A stretch of 64,000 nt of DNA from Manduca sexta. Its lineage: Eukaryota > Arthropoda > Insecta > Lepidoptera > Sphingidae. Each line of letters opens with the position of its first letter. The stretch's first letter is position 1. The stretch is taken from NCBI RefSeq assembly GCF_014839805.1, contig NC_051138.1, forward strand, positions 8,678,983-8,742,982, in the 5' to 3' direction. The notes beneath the pieces were generated by a model. The model was not told where the DNA came from. It worked only from the letters and a program-made list of their open reading frames with translations, and did not search any database. Of this stretch, positions 49,301-59,630 are shown one piece after another. Made by a program: the position numbers and the translations under genes.

Positions 49301-52300
49301 ACTTTACGCAATCTTTAAATTAGTCTCAGATCTAAAGCTAACTAACACTCTAGGAAATCTACGTTTTAGTAAAAAAAGAAATATTGGCTATTATGTACCT
49401 AACTTTCCTAAAACACAAGCCCAAGCTTGAACAATAATGCCTATCGAAGCCGGTATTAGTTTTTTGCTACGTTACGTTATGATGTAACTCAACCAGAACT
49501 TCCGATGAATGGGCTACCCTAAGGCCTGGAAAGAGGCAGTTGTGAGAGGGATTCACAGGCCGGGTAAACCTGCATCCGATCCGGCCTCTTATAGGCCGAT
49601 TAGCCTACTCAATACGTTAGGGAAACTTTACGAGCGGGTCGTCTTCGACCGTTTCAAAATAGTAGCTCATTTTTACTATCTGCTTCCTCCGGAACAGTTT
49701 CGTTACCGCAGTAGACACAACTTTGCGTGCATCAGATACTCCGCATCACGGATCATGTCTATAATAAGTTAGATACACCGTCCCTACCGGTACACTTTTC
49801 TTCGATGTTGAAAAAGCATTCGACAAAGTGTGGCACAACAGCTTACTTTTTAAGTTGTATACTATCAATGTACCCACATATTTCGTGCACATCATACGAG
49901 ACTTTTTGTCGTATTACGATCTCAAATATCACGTGGAAGGAACTCTCTCTTCCTGACACACCATTTCAGGCAGAGTCCCGCAAGGCTCTACTCTCTCTCC
50001 TTTTCTATTAAGGATTTACGCTAGCGGCATTCCTAAATTAAACGACACCCATCTGGCGCTCTTTGTGGACGACATTCCGAATCAGGTGGGGCGCATTTTA
50101 CAGGCCGCAGCCGACAAGCTCTGTGCGTGGTTTCGCAAATGGCGCATCACGATCAACTCCCCCAAAAAGCCAGGCAATTCTTTCCACTAAGAAAAGGAAA
50201 GCCCAAGCGCCTCACACATCATGGTTGAATCATTCCTTGGACCAATAAGATCAAATATTGGAGTGATCTTTGATCAGAAATTCACCTTCGTCCCTTACGT
50301 AAACGCCGAACGGGCGCAAGTCGCATTCGCGATGGGCCAATTACATTGGCTCATAAATAAAAATAGTAAAATGTCCACTTGCAACAAGATGCGGAACTTT
50401 ACCACGTGTGTTGGACCGATTATAACAGACGCGTCGCACGCGTTCGCTCATATACCGCCTGCTCGACTTCAGCGTCTGCACGTCTTGCAAAATAAATCTC
50501 TAAGATGAGCATTTGGTGCCCCGTGGTATGTTCGCAACCGCAACCACCACGTGGACACCAATATGATAAAATTCGATCTATACTCCATTCGACCGCGCTA
50601 AATGTAGACGGCCGTGTGAATCAAGAACTGATTCTTACAGACCCAGAGAATAATATCACTTTGGCTATTCGTCGCCAAAAGGGGTCCTTGAAACTCAGTA
50701 CACTCTACAAGATCGCAGTTTCCTCCTCGCCCGACTCTCTTAATAGTTCCGGCCCGCGTGCCGACGAATACGGTAATGGTTAGATTATTAGTTCGCTACG
50801 CTACGCGCACCCATAATCGTTGTTGTCGCATTCTTTCCCAGTGTCCGTCCTGAGCGGAGGTTTGTAATCCGTTAGTGGGTTGCCCTCAGTATGGTCGCTT
50901 GATTTTCAAGGGTTGCGAGCGCCTAAGGCGTTCACCCAAAAGTCCGGTGTTTTTGTGTAATTCGGCCTTTGCGCCAGGCTAATAAACATAGGGTCATGAT
51001 AAAAAAAAATATGTAAAAATTGGAAGCGTTAAAAATTCCTTGGATGGCCACAGTCTAAGACAATATCAATATAACTACAAAAGGAAAAAAACTACTTAAA
51101 ATCCGTAATAAAGATTAAGTGGGTATAAATATTTAAGGACAAGCAGTCATGGGTAAAGATAAAATAACGAGAAGTAGCGATACCTAGGTAAAGATGCCAC
51201 AGAAGACCAATAGGTAGATAATTGCCTACTTCAATTTTACTTTCCACATAATAATTAGGTATGACACAAGCTGCACTACAATTTGTGCCAATTTAGCTTA
51301 GCGTAGCTCGTGTTCTTGCGATATCTACTAATATTCTGAGTTTTGCTGAAAGTACTAAAACTTTCTAACCAAGCAAAGTAACATGAGTCATGGAAACTAT
51401 CTCCCTTTTCTATCCATCGTCACCTCCCTTCACTCCCGCACGTGTAACATTGAGTGTTTCGATGTTTTTAAGGCAACGTCTACAATAATTAAAACTGCTG
51501 GTAAAGGAGATGTACCTACAGAAAATAATGGTGCTCCCACATTGCCGTTAGAAAATGTTTGTAAACATTTTCTAACATAAAAACATTTACTCACAAATGT
51601 TGTCAATTGTTACATTTTGTTAGGAACTGTTTGTTACATGTTATAAGTGCTCCTACATAATGTTTCCTCACATTTTATAACGTTTAAATCTGGTATTGGC
51701 TCGCAGTTTGTTTGCGTTCTGAGAGCGTCTACACGAAAATGGAAGAGGATTTGCTCATTGGAATAGCTTTCATTTTTTGTTTAAAAAAGAAGAAAAAGCG
51801 CTCTTATTGAATGCGCCAAACGCTAAAAGCTAGAGAAAAATATAGTGCTACTAAACATTTTCTAACATAAAACATTTTTTTAACATTTGTGATTAAATGT
51901 TTGCCAACAAATGTTAACTAAGTACTAAACATTTTCTAATGGCAATGTGGGAGCACCTTAAGTATTATTTTCGTGCCAAAATTTGAGGTAAAACAGAGAG
52001 CAAATTTATTTTGCATTCTTAAAGGATCTTCATTAAATATCGTGCCTCCTCGCTAGGATGCCCTCAGGTGCTTAGAACGGGGCACGAGGGGAGTAAGGTA
52101 TGCCCGCGCCGCATAGTCAGTTCGACCCGGAAATTCGCGCTGTGAGTTTGACCCAAAGGGTCCGAGTCAGCGATCCAAACCTGTGGGTAATCACATTTAA
52201 AGCCTATGGTGCAACCATGCAGAAAACTGAGGTCAGCAGGATAGTAAGACGTAGGCCAGAGAGAATTAGGCGACGGGAGCTGGTTGGCGGCTTTGTTCGT

Positions 52301-54132
52301 ATATCTGACCAGTATCGCTTAGTAGGAAGGTATTTAAGGTATTCGTAGGGACGTTAAATCCCCGCTTTCTCCCGGGGGTTCTCCAACTAAATTAACTGAC
52401 TAACGGAACTATTGCCGGCTCCTAGAAATTGCGTCGCGGACATGGCAAGGTAATTCTATGACAGGTTTTAGTGCCATATATTTTACGCAGGCCGGTTTAT
52501 GAGAATTGTGTGTCCAGGGTTAATGCCAAACCCCAGACCCTGGGTTATTGACTGTTATTTACACAGCTGGGAGGCACGAAATTTAACGAACGAAGAAGAA
52601 TACCTAAATCTGTCCTAGTCAACATTTACAAAATATTTTTAGTAAGTAATTTCTCCAATTTATTTGCTAGAAATCCAATCCGTTGTTCTTTCTATCAAAT
52701 AAGACATTTTTGTAATTTATTTTAGTCGCTTTAATTATTATGTTCTTGACAAGGGTAAGCCCGTAAAATTGTTATTCATAATACATGAAACATTTGTAGA
52801 AATTACTTACTTAATATGTTCGCTTGTTTTGTGTTTTTTTTTTTCAATAAATTTAGGTGATGTTTGATTCTCTGTTTACGATTTTGAATGTTATCGACCA
52901 TGAATATGCTGTAAAAATCCAGCTTAGGGTTTAAGGTAAGTGATCGATATTGTTAAAACATCGATATTCAATAACTAAAACGACATGACATACTTATCGA
53001 TATTTGTTAAAATCTTTGTTTGTTTGCGTTTGTCCGTATTAATAATAGGATAGGATTAGGTAATTAAATAAAAAAATCTGCATTGTATAGACTTGTTTGT
53101 ATAATACTTATATTGCGGAAAAATATATTTTGTTATTAGGATGATGCCGTGTACCTACATATTAGACATATTTCATAACATATTAAATATGTCATAACGA
53201 GATATTACAGTATGGTGATTTTATTATAAAATCTAATGCTTATTGATCATCAAAATATACATATAATTAATATGTAGCCAGTTCTTAGAAATAACCCAGC
53301 TGTATTCAAAACTATCCTCCAAATAAACATGAAAATATTACAGTAATTGTACGAAAATGCCACAATAATAAGAATTAGTGGTATTTTATTTGGAAATACG
53401 TTATTACTTCTGACTTGTGTGTAATTTTTACTATTATACAAAATTATGCAGAACGAACTTTCATATTATACAGATGGGCAATCTCCTTTATCATCAAAAT
53501 ATGTAACTGAAATGAAATGACGCTATCTAGCTGTGTAATCTGAGTCACTTTTTTTTAAGCGACTTCCAAAAAGGAGGAGGTTATCAATTCGACATGACTT
53601 TTTTTTTAATGTTTGTTACCTAAGTACTCGCTCTTAAACTTAACTCAAGCTTAACTAGCAATTTCAATTATGCACTGACTCCAAAATTGGTATCCAATAT
53701 GTACCTGTTATGTGAAATTATTTTTTGGTTTTGAGTGGTTTTAGAAGGCGGTTTATTTTTTTGTTAAAATTATTTTTATTTATTTAAACAGTGATGATCT
53801 GCGTGGTACCTACCTATAAAACAAGGCGCTTACAAACAACTAGAGGACGAAACAGATTTGGGCTCAACGATTAATTAAAACATTACGAAAAGTTCATGCA
53901 TTTTTTAAAATAACTTCTCACATATTAAGATGTGTGTGATATTTTAAAGATACATACATATATTTTTAAACAACTAACTTTATATAAGTATTAAAGTAAG
54001 TAATATTTGTATTTTATTTGCATTTCAGCGGATTGCAGTTACCAAGTCCGAAGTACGTGCGTCTTACTCCTAGCAGTACCTATGCTGACTCAACTTTTTG
54101 TGTCACCCTATATATCCATCTTTTCTATGTGA
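31975..54132 (+). CDS. Two-Ig-domain GPI-type surface protein (beat-like)
   Basis: Exons 31975-32014, 35383-35595, 44080-44205, 44848-44983, 46433-46617, 48443-48517 and 54029-54132 join in phase to 292 aa over 22 kb. A signal peptide (MLWTCCLILCLVAG) comes first. The first Ig domain follows, with Cys in AELRCRY, Trp in VKWWW and Cys in GTYECEVS, then a second Ig domain with Cys in IQIECEAEG and FEIRCELFY. Next come a Thr/Glu-rich linker (TSTEMPEETTEMEA) and a final hydrophobic tail (CVLLLAVPMLTQLFV) ending six residues after SPY. A hydrophobic extreme C-terminus without cytoplasmic residues suggests GPI anchoring. Six N-glycosylation sequons are present. The Ig layout resembles the insect Beaten-path group of axon-guidance receptors; the exact family is uncertain. 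AATAAA signals lie at 54866 and about 54893. Intron 2 hosts a complete R1-clade LINE. Confidence 0.8.
34440..35160 (+). mobile_element. Non-LTR retroelement 3' fragment
   Basis: A GC-rich block within AT-rich intron DNA ends in a pyrimidine-rich segment, then 'tggggggttcgaagtatccc' and an A-rich tail at 35136-35157 ('aaaaaaaataaataaataa'). The tail and composition fit a 5'-truncated LINE copy; its clade cannot be fixed. The competing open frames on both strands are composition effects or decayed gag. Confidence 0.45.
34517..34558. repeat. Perfect 19-bp hairpin containing GACGTCA
   Basis: TTTCGACGTCATCCTGGAT and its exact complement flank CCAT. Each arm holds a CRE-like GACGTCA. It lies in an intron of the Ig gene. 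Confidence 0.8.
36142..37277 (+). repeat. Dispersed repeat family A copy, expanded internally
   Basis: It starts 'actagcttttgcccgcggctccgcccgcg' and ends 'cttcagctttatataatagtatagat', like the 29030 copy, but is more than twice as long because of an internal tandem array (36474-37211). The final 'caaacaaacaaac' run is also expanded. Confidence 0.8.
36474..37211 (+). repeat. Tandem array, six units of exactly 123 bp
   Basis: The word 'cattactgcyccgctcctattg' recurs with exact 123-bp spacing: the preceding 'gcc' falls at 36595, 36718, 36841, 36964 and 37087, with the array closing at 37210. The later units are nearly identical, so the expansion is recent. Because 123 is a multiple of three, the array stays open as a repeated peptide frame; this is not a gene. 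Confidence 0.9.
37959..41109 (-). pseudogene. R1-clade ORF2 (endonuclease and reverse transcriptase), frameshifted
   Basis: ATG at 41109 opens an APE-type endonuclease (MDLSFLQANINHCARAQDLL, VAVVAEPYF, VAGDFNAKSAVWGS, LSDHRYIRF). The frame breaks near 40370, resumes as 40337-39540 (ending LVLLKKEG), breaks again near 39590, and resumes as the RT domain (DNQFGFRGGRSTVHAI, GVPQGSVLGPLLWN, catalytic YADD at 39103-39092). A last break near 38320 leads to a C-terminal Cys/His finger (CHHCDNCPRDTAQHTLESC) and a stop at 37959. The breaks disable the enzyme. Domain order and motifs are those of R1-clade elements. Confidence 0.85.
41109..43304 (-). pseudogene. R1-clade ORF1 (gag-like, CCHC knuckles), two frameshifts
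   Basis: The start is taken as the ATG at 43304 (MEFDLFKTPIITL), because the longer frame begins with GTG. A run of six A on the coding strand near 42890 is one base short; past it the frame must shift to continue as KKEIEERLRFVKSPIPR. A second shift near 41905 leads into KGLTYAGVLTNAQQRVDLSG. From about 41438 two classical knuckles follow (CYRCLEQGHVRNVC and CYRCGKPGHKAREC) and a third CTLC-type one. The protein would bind the element RNA and form the RNP. The TAA stop shares its last A with the ORF2 ATG at 41109. Confidence 0.8.
43885..43920. repeat. (TAAA)n microsatellite
   Basis: 'ctataaataaataaataaataaataatt' directly beside the right target duplication of the R1 element. It belongs to the pre-insertion intron, not to the element tail. 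Confidence 0.8.
44283..44660. repeat. Diverged family B-like repeat
   Basis: 'aaccgatttaaaaaaacac' at one side and 'cctgttttctttggagtcggttaaaaaatg' at the other resemble family B termini in inverted arrangement. Intronic, non-coding. Confidence 0.4.
45770..46080 (+). mobile_element. Decayed non-LTR 3' fragment
   Basis: A pyrimidine-rich 'catcctttcccatccttccgcc' segment, then 'cctgcagtagttaagccgggg' and an A run at about 46062-46073, parallels the layout at 34970-35157. Probably another truncated LINE tail, intronic in the Ig gene. Confidence 0.35.
47950..48011 (+). CDS. Candidate alternative last exon of the Ig gene
   Basis: After 'attttcttgcag' the sequence accepts the phase-1 splice from exon 5 (ending at 46617). 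It reads AVTVSVSKPLMPLLSQLKNG then TAA. Used instead of exons 6 and 7, it would end the protein directly after Ig domain 2, with no GPI tail, predicting a secreted form. Evidence is the acceptor, the matching phase and a protein-like peptide. It is equally possible that this is a chance frame. Confidence 0.4.
48622..48918. mobile_element. hAT-like relic
   Basis: It opens CAGTGGTGCCTAACTTTTTC and closes GGGGGTTAGAAACCCTG, whose complement starts CAGGGTTTCTAACCC. These ends resemble the CAG-GGTT-CTAACC termini of widespread hAT elements. Flanks GGGTAAAC and GAGTTAAAC are similar but not identical. The interior frame at 48624-48812 is AT-rich and unrecognised. Confidence 0.45.
49500..51009 (+). 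pseudogene. Jockey-type LINE, truncated and frameshifted RT with 3' tail
   Basis: Readable RT pieces in order: IHRPGKPASDPASYRPISLL and NTLGKLYERVV (49550-49640), VEKAFDKVWH (about 49810), an FVDD box (about 50060) and, after further shifts, IGVIFDQKFTFVPYV with KMSTCNKMRNFTTCVGPIIT and ARLQRLHVLQNKSLR (50221-50508). Frame changes and stops separate them. A 3' untranslated stretch ends in nine A at 51001-51009. The 5' part, including the endonuclease, is missing, as is usual for dead-on-arrival copies. It lies in the last intron of the Ig gene, sense orientation. Confidence 0.8.
51529..51958 (+). mobile_element. PIF/Harbinger non-autonomous element
   Basis: Terminal inverted repeats GGTGCTCCCACATTGCC and GGCAATGTGGGAGCACC are perfect for 17 bp and extend further. 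TAA flanks both sides (51526-51528 and 51959-51961), matching the TWA target duplication of this superfamily. Subterminal repeats of 'aaacattttctaacataa' occur at both ends. At about 51739 a short frame MEEDLLIGIAFIF followed by a Lys run and a stop resembles the first residues of Harbinger-type transposases, so the 430-bp element is probably an internal-deletion derivative. Confidence 0.8.
52037..52582 (+). mobile_element. piggyBac-like MITE
   Basis: TTAA at 52033-52036 and 52583-52586 bracket ends ATATCGTGCCTCC and GGAGGCACGAAAT, matching at 12 of 13 positions. The TTAA target is typical of piggyBac. The subterminal 'gggcacgagggg' repeats the end motif inverted. The 82-codon Arg-rich frame at 52100-52348 has no recognised relative and may be chance or transposon-derived. 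Confidence 0.65.
53550..53785 (+). repeat. Dispersed repeat family B, short copy
   Basis: From 'aagcgacttccaaaaaggaggaggttatcaattcgac' to 'ggttttgagtggttttagaaggcgg'. It is the same family as 9200-10062 without the tandem units. Confidence 0.75.
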
Positions 54133-55480
54133 TAAATGTTAAGCAACTATATTACAATTTATGAACATTAAAAATTATAAAATTTCCTTTGTATACTTTT
54201 TTATATTGTGGGTATAAGTATATTTTTTAAATTAATATAAAAATATTTTGCATATTAAAGTGGTTGGGGTAAAACCAAATCACACACTAGTACTAAACTG
54301 TAAGTAAAACTGATTTAGTAGTAACTAAGTAATTGTGGTACATACATTAAGGACAAAATAGTACTTCAGACTATTTTCCGTGTTAGGAAAAATAGCGATT
54401 AGCAGTAAGTACCTATTTGTGAATCAACTGTCCTACTCGGTAATTCGATCTTACCTCTACTCACTCATACTTAAAATTATTAAAAATAGATCTTATGTTA
54501 TGTTACAATGACACACTATTTTTATTTAGAACTTATTGTTTAAAACTAGAATTGTAACGGATGCCATTTTAGCAGAGGCGTAGTGCGCACATTGATACAG
54601 AAAAAGATTCATAAAATATATAAACATCCTTTCTTTTATAAAGAAGTTATTATGATTACCAATAAAGAGATTTTATCCATTAGAAAAGAGCCGTGTAACT
54701 TCCGGGTTCTGTTCGAAACCGGAACCGAAATAGTAGATTCCTTAATAAAGTCTGGGTCTGCATCCTCTTTTATAAAATATAATTATGAAGTATTTCAGTT
54801 GGTATATCAACTGTAAAGTGTGTATACATATATTTATAGATTACATAGTGTTTAAAACACCTATAAATAAAATGTACCTATATTATAAATTAAATAAAGC
54901 GTATAACAAGTATGAAGAATATGCCTTACTTATATAATCTCTATAAGTAAGGTACAAAGCTTAGATGCACGATTAATTTTGCATGCAACCAAGAAACGTT
55001 AACAAACCGAGGTTTGTTTACAAACTTCACAAACAAATTTTATCTCTAAGATTTCTTGCGTTATTTCTGCGAAGACGTAGAGGGGCCTCTACAAAAACAA
55101 ATTAGAATTCATAATTTCTCAAAACTTAATAAGGATTTATTAGTATTTGAATACTTACAGTAAAGCCTCAAAAATAAAGCAAGTTCCGCTCGTTTTTCCT
55201 TCACTGCTTCCCACACCCGCTCCGCGCATGGACTCCGTTAGTACCTACTCCTAAATAGTTAATTAAAATATACCTATAATACTATCATAAAAAACGCGAA
55301 TTAAGTACATTAATATTAAACATAATACTTATTTTATTTATTATGAATCTTTCTATACTGCTGTCTCTTTAAAAAAAGCGGCGACTTTTCTAGTTTATTG
55401 GCTATTATCGCTTGCTAAATAACAGCGAAGAAAAACACCGTCAGGAAACCAGTATACTTACATGAGAAGTTCTCCATATT
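54133..55480. other. 3' flank of the Ig gene
   Basis: AATAAA at 54866-54871 and another near 54893 are candidate polyadenylation signals. A 77-codon frame at 54583-54816 (KEPCNFRVLFETGTEIVDSL) looks mildly protein-like but matches nothing I know; it could be 3' untranslated sequence or an unrelated exon. Confidence 0.35.
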
Positions 55481-55489
55481 AATTTCGGA

Positions 55490-55600
55490 GGTATGTGATG
55501 TCTACCAACCCGCACTAGGCCAGCGTGGTGGATTGAGGCCTAAACCCTTTCAGTAGTAGAGGGCCGTGCCCAGTAGGACATTATTATTATTATACAGGGC
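55490..55600 (+). repeat. Common lepidopteran repeat tail
   Basis: 'accaacccgcactaggccagcgtggtgga' followed by 'gcctaaaccctttcagtagtagagg' is a sequence I recall as abundant in Lepidoptera. It ends in (TTA)n. Confidence 0.6.
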
Positions 55601-55689
55601 TGATATTATTATTTCTTTTCAACTCCTTTTTTTAAGGCATGGTATTAGTACCTGTAACGAATGAAACATACGGGCCCAGACCAAGCATG

Positions 55690-56115
55690 AGTCATTTACT
55701 GGTTTAGCCTTACCGGTTTGGAAAAATTTCCCAACAATCATACACGTGTTCAATATTACACACTTTTGTCAGGTGCTTTATGTGAATTTCGGTAATTGTA
55801 GAGTTTGCAAATAGTCATGAAACTGTACGGGGTCAACGCCAGTGGTAGACAGTACAATTGGGACTATCATCACTTTATCCAAGTGCCATGCGAGCTATTT
55901 TCTCTTTTAGTTCTATGTATTTGGTTAATTTTTCTGCTATTGTACTCTGTATGTTATGTGTGTTTAGAAAGTTACCAAATATCAATTAATATAGCTGATT
56001 TGTTGAGTTTATCTATAAGGATTATATTCGATCTATTGTAGTGGAAGGTTCGGTCCGCAAGTACTGCCCTGTCAATGTAGAGTTTATAGGAGCTACTTTC
56101 TAATATTGGATCAAG
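55690..56115 (-). pseudogene. Decayed pol fragment with restriction-like nuclease motif
   Basis: On the minus strand one reads LYIDRAVLADRTFHYNRSNI, then ILIDKLNKSAILIDI, and after breaks KVMIVPIVLSTTGVDPVQFH. This resembles the C-terminal domain of certain insect retroelement polymerases with a restriction-like nuclease fold (R-x2-I---K---LIDI). Several stops make it a relic. The plus-strand 78-codon frame at 55805-56041 is its shadow. Confidence 0.55.
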
Positions 56116-58260
56116 TATGTATTTATAATATGAAGTGGTTTTTGATGTATGATATGTGCTGCCTGGTCATGTCTGTGTTTGTAATCGGTCTGTACCTACT
56201 ATGGATTTACAAGCTCCTGTAATGTGTTGAATGGTTTCAGAAGAGCTCAATAGGTCTTATCATGCTCAATAGCTTATATCATATTTATATTATAATCATC
56301 TACCTCCGAATATTCGGTATTTGGAGATAGATTTTTATTTATGATTATGTATTTCTGGTAATTACGTGTTTCTATCGTTTGATCTTGTATTATAAACCCC
56401 TCCGTCTATTGGAAAAGTTCACCTCGAACCAGCCAGTCGTTTGACGAATCCTTGTCGACGTTGGGTTAACTAAGGTCCTGTCGGTGTCTACCATGCAGAG
56501 AATTCTGGGTTCATTCAATATAATTCGTTTGTGTATTTATTTTATTAAAAAGATTTAACGGAGTTATTTTATGGTCACTATGGACTATTGCTTAATGGAG
56601 ATTAGAACTTGTAGCTTTGTTTTAGAAATACGCGCTCATATTGCTTGTTGCGTAGGTGAGTGAGGTCAATTATGACTCTACCTTTTTGTGGTAGTGTCTG
56701 CCGCTGTATAGTGGCACAGACACAGACTTGTGGATGGTATTATTATAAATCTATCTATACACTCCAATCTCCAGTAAACTGAACATCAAATAATCCGGCA
56801 ATCTCTAGTTTACTTTTTAATAGCGTCGGATAAGTGAGATTCAACTGTATTATAAGTAGTACAAGTCTGATAGTGCATACCGCGCGTCTAGCTGTCCCGT
56901 AACCCGTCCCGTCAGCACTAAAATTCTGAATGCTATCGACAATAAAGTCTATTCAACTATACTTAAATCCCGGCATCGATTTGAGCACAATCGTATTTAC
57001 CTATTTCGTAATAGCTTATGTTCGCGGTTCCCTGTGAAAACGTATTTTCGGGATTAAAGACCCTCTATAATACCTATTAATAATTTTCCTGAGTGACCTG
57101 TGTCTCTCAAACTATATACCAAATTACATCGAAATGAGTTGTGGTTTAACTGTGAAAGCCTAACAGACGGCCAGTTACTTTCGCATTTATAATATACCTA
57201 AGTATAAAAGTATGTATTCGCGATGTTTCTAATGGACGCATTTCGTAGTAAAGCAGGCGAATCAATGCGCATCAAATCTAATTAACTCGACACGACCAGT
57301 CAAAAGAAAATAATATATTTATCTATAGGTACGTCATATTATAAAACAAGTCTCCAAAAGCGGTCTGTCTGTTTTCTCAAAATCTACTGAACGGATTTTT
57401 GTATGGTTTTTACTAAAAGATAGAGCAATTCTTCAGTAAGAAGTCGCGTGGTGTTAAAAAATCTCGTGGGTCCGGAACTACACGGGAAAAACTGATGATG
57501 AATTTACACGGGCAAACACTGATTTCCACGCGGGCCAAGCCGCGGTCACAGCTAGTACTTATATAATGAAACGCCTAGTCGACGCTGGATAGGTATAAAA
57601 CTTGCGCGAAGGAAGGAAAATTCAATAAGACAATATTTTCTTTAAAAAATATTTATTCTTCGACACAAAAACATTATTAACCAAGTTCAAGACATACTTA
57701 AATATTATGGGATGGAATATAAAATAATAAACACTGACTGACATATTTTAAAAAAGAAACGTTCTTGATTTTTGCTTTTATTTAAAGTTATAATGTGTTA
57801 TAGTAATTCTTGGTAACAATTCTATTGTTTAAAAAGATAATAGTGCCAACCTAAGTTATCTTAATATCTATTTGCACACTGATGCAAAATTAAAGCTCTA
57901 CCGTTAAATTAATAAACTCAAAACTTTAAAAATCTATCTCACTACATTACATAATGGGCATAAATTACGTTTTTACGGCGTTTAAATGTCTCACGGAAGC
58001 ATGACTTGCTTGGCTCCGTGCTGCTTAGGCCATTAAAAGCTGACCAGCACAATACCCTCAATGCCTCAGTATGTTATAAATCAAAACACATGCGGAAATT
58101 GTCATTGCGTTAGGTTGGTGGTGGTATCAAAATTTAGGAAATCCACTTATCGGCTTGTCGTTTACTAGTATAAAATAAAAATGTAATAATAACATCGTCT
58201 AGATAAGTCTAGATTAGGTCACACATCGTTGGAAGACCACTCTATGAGGGAAATGGCATT
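56116..58260. other. Intergenic with degenerate repeats
   Basis: No intact gene. At 57335-57560 a repeat tail ('tctgtctgttttctcaaaatctactgaacggattt' to 'cacgcgggccaagccgcggtcacagctagt') is a diverged RTE/SINE-like copy. The remainder is AT-rich. Confidence 0.4.
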
Positions 58261-58269
58261 GGAAGTATT

Positions 58270-58386
58270 TTACAATTCCTCTGGTAGCTGCTTTGCACAG
58301 GCGACCTCGGCGACGATGCCCTTGCTACCAATAGGTGTATTATTAATATCTTTGGTACAATGGAATTTGACTAAAATGACATTCAT
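58270..58386 (-). other. Short minus-strand ORF of 38 codons
   Basis: ATG at 58386 opens MNVILVKFHCTKDINNTPIG and continues SKGIVAEVACAKQLPEEL to a stop, with less AT-rich codons than the surroundings. A 'ttttag' acceptor-like site lies within it. It could be a small peptide gene, a terminal exon, or part of a long FRS2 3' untranslated region. No family is recognised. Confidence 0.2.
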
Positions 58387-59024
58387 TACTTAACAAGTTA
58401 TCTTAAACTCAAGTATATTTATTATAAATACTTAAAAACTAGTTACTATATAGCACTAATCACATATAGTTAGACCAACATTACAATTTCGGGAATGTAC
58501 GCGAGAGCGGACTTCGTCAAAATATTCTTAGATTTTTCGCATCCAAACTGACATTGAGCATCGAAATGCAATTCTATTTGAAGCTTATAAATTTTATTAA
58601 ATGCCATTATACAAAGGACATAGGCCCTTACATAAAAGTATCGAATTAGCTCTAAACTTTGGCATTTTATAGTTTCGTATACTTCGACAATAAATAGATA
58701 GTATGTTACATGTTACAACATTATTTGGTGACTTTCTACTTTGGCACTAATTCATTGTTTGCTAATGATATTATTACATTGAATTCCTATCAATTCCTAT
58801 AAACGGTCTTGACCGCTATTCAAAGCCAAATCGGAACATTTTCTTTGAAATGCCTACACTCCTTACAGATGAATTATCTGTTCGGTTTATTACCCTTAAC
58901 ACTAGTTAATGGTAATAAACCGATTAACTAACAATCGAACTAACTACGCAGTCAGCCGTCGAGATAGTTTATTGAAATCGGCTACGAAGAAAAAGTGATG
59001 ATTCTGTGTAAGAGTGATTAACAT

Positions 59025-59630
59025 CAGGGATGTTATGGAGCTCCGTAACCGTAACCGAAACTATCGGATATCCGAAATATAACTATATCCGTCACCGTAT
59101 CCGTTAAAAAAGTTTCGGATAAGTTACGGATAATATGTTACTACAGATTTTTGTTTCACCGATCACGCGCTACGTGAATTTTATATAGTTTGTTTGTTAT
59201 TTTTAATCATAACATACTTAACCTCATACATAAATAGTATTTCTTTTTATTTAAGAGTAGGTAGGTACTTCATTTAGTAAAGTGAAGGAAAAGTGTTGTG
59301 TTACGTACTAAAATAATTTTGCAAAATGTAAACAGTGTGATAAAAACTTTCCACGGAGAGGAGATGGCGCTACTTCACTGAAACTTCATCTCAAATTAAA
59401 ACACAGAGGTTTTCCGAACACCCATGTCCCCCAATTAGTTCATCGATACTTAATAATCGACGATGACGACGAACGATAGTTAGGAATCATCGCCCTACTG
59501 TATTACATAATATAAAAATATTTTACTTTAATCAAATATCCGTAACCGAAACTATCGGAAACTACCGGATAATCCGAAATAATTACATATCCGTAACCGT
59601 ATCCGAAATTTCATATCCATAACATCCCTG
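59025..59630 (+). mobile_element. hAT element relic with BED zinc finger, copy 2
   Basis: The perfect 15-bp terminal inverted repeat CAGGGATGTTATGGA is matched by TCCATAACATCCCTG apart from a one-base offset near its inner end. Both flanks carry the identical 8-bp ATTAACAT (59017-59024 and 59631-59638). These define a hAT insertion exactly. The interior at 59312-59480 keeps an open frame, FAKCKQCDKNFPRRG then TSLKLHLKLKHRGFPN, a BED-type finger (C-x2-C, H-x4-H) as found at the N-terminus of hAT transposases. It stops soon after, and the catalytic part is missing. Subterminal 'ccgtaaccgtatccg' repeats are likely transposase-binding sites. Confidence 0.9.
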
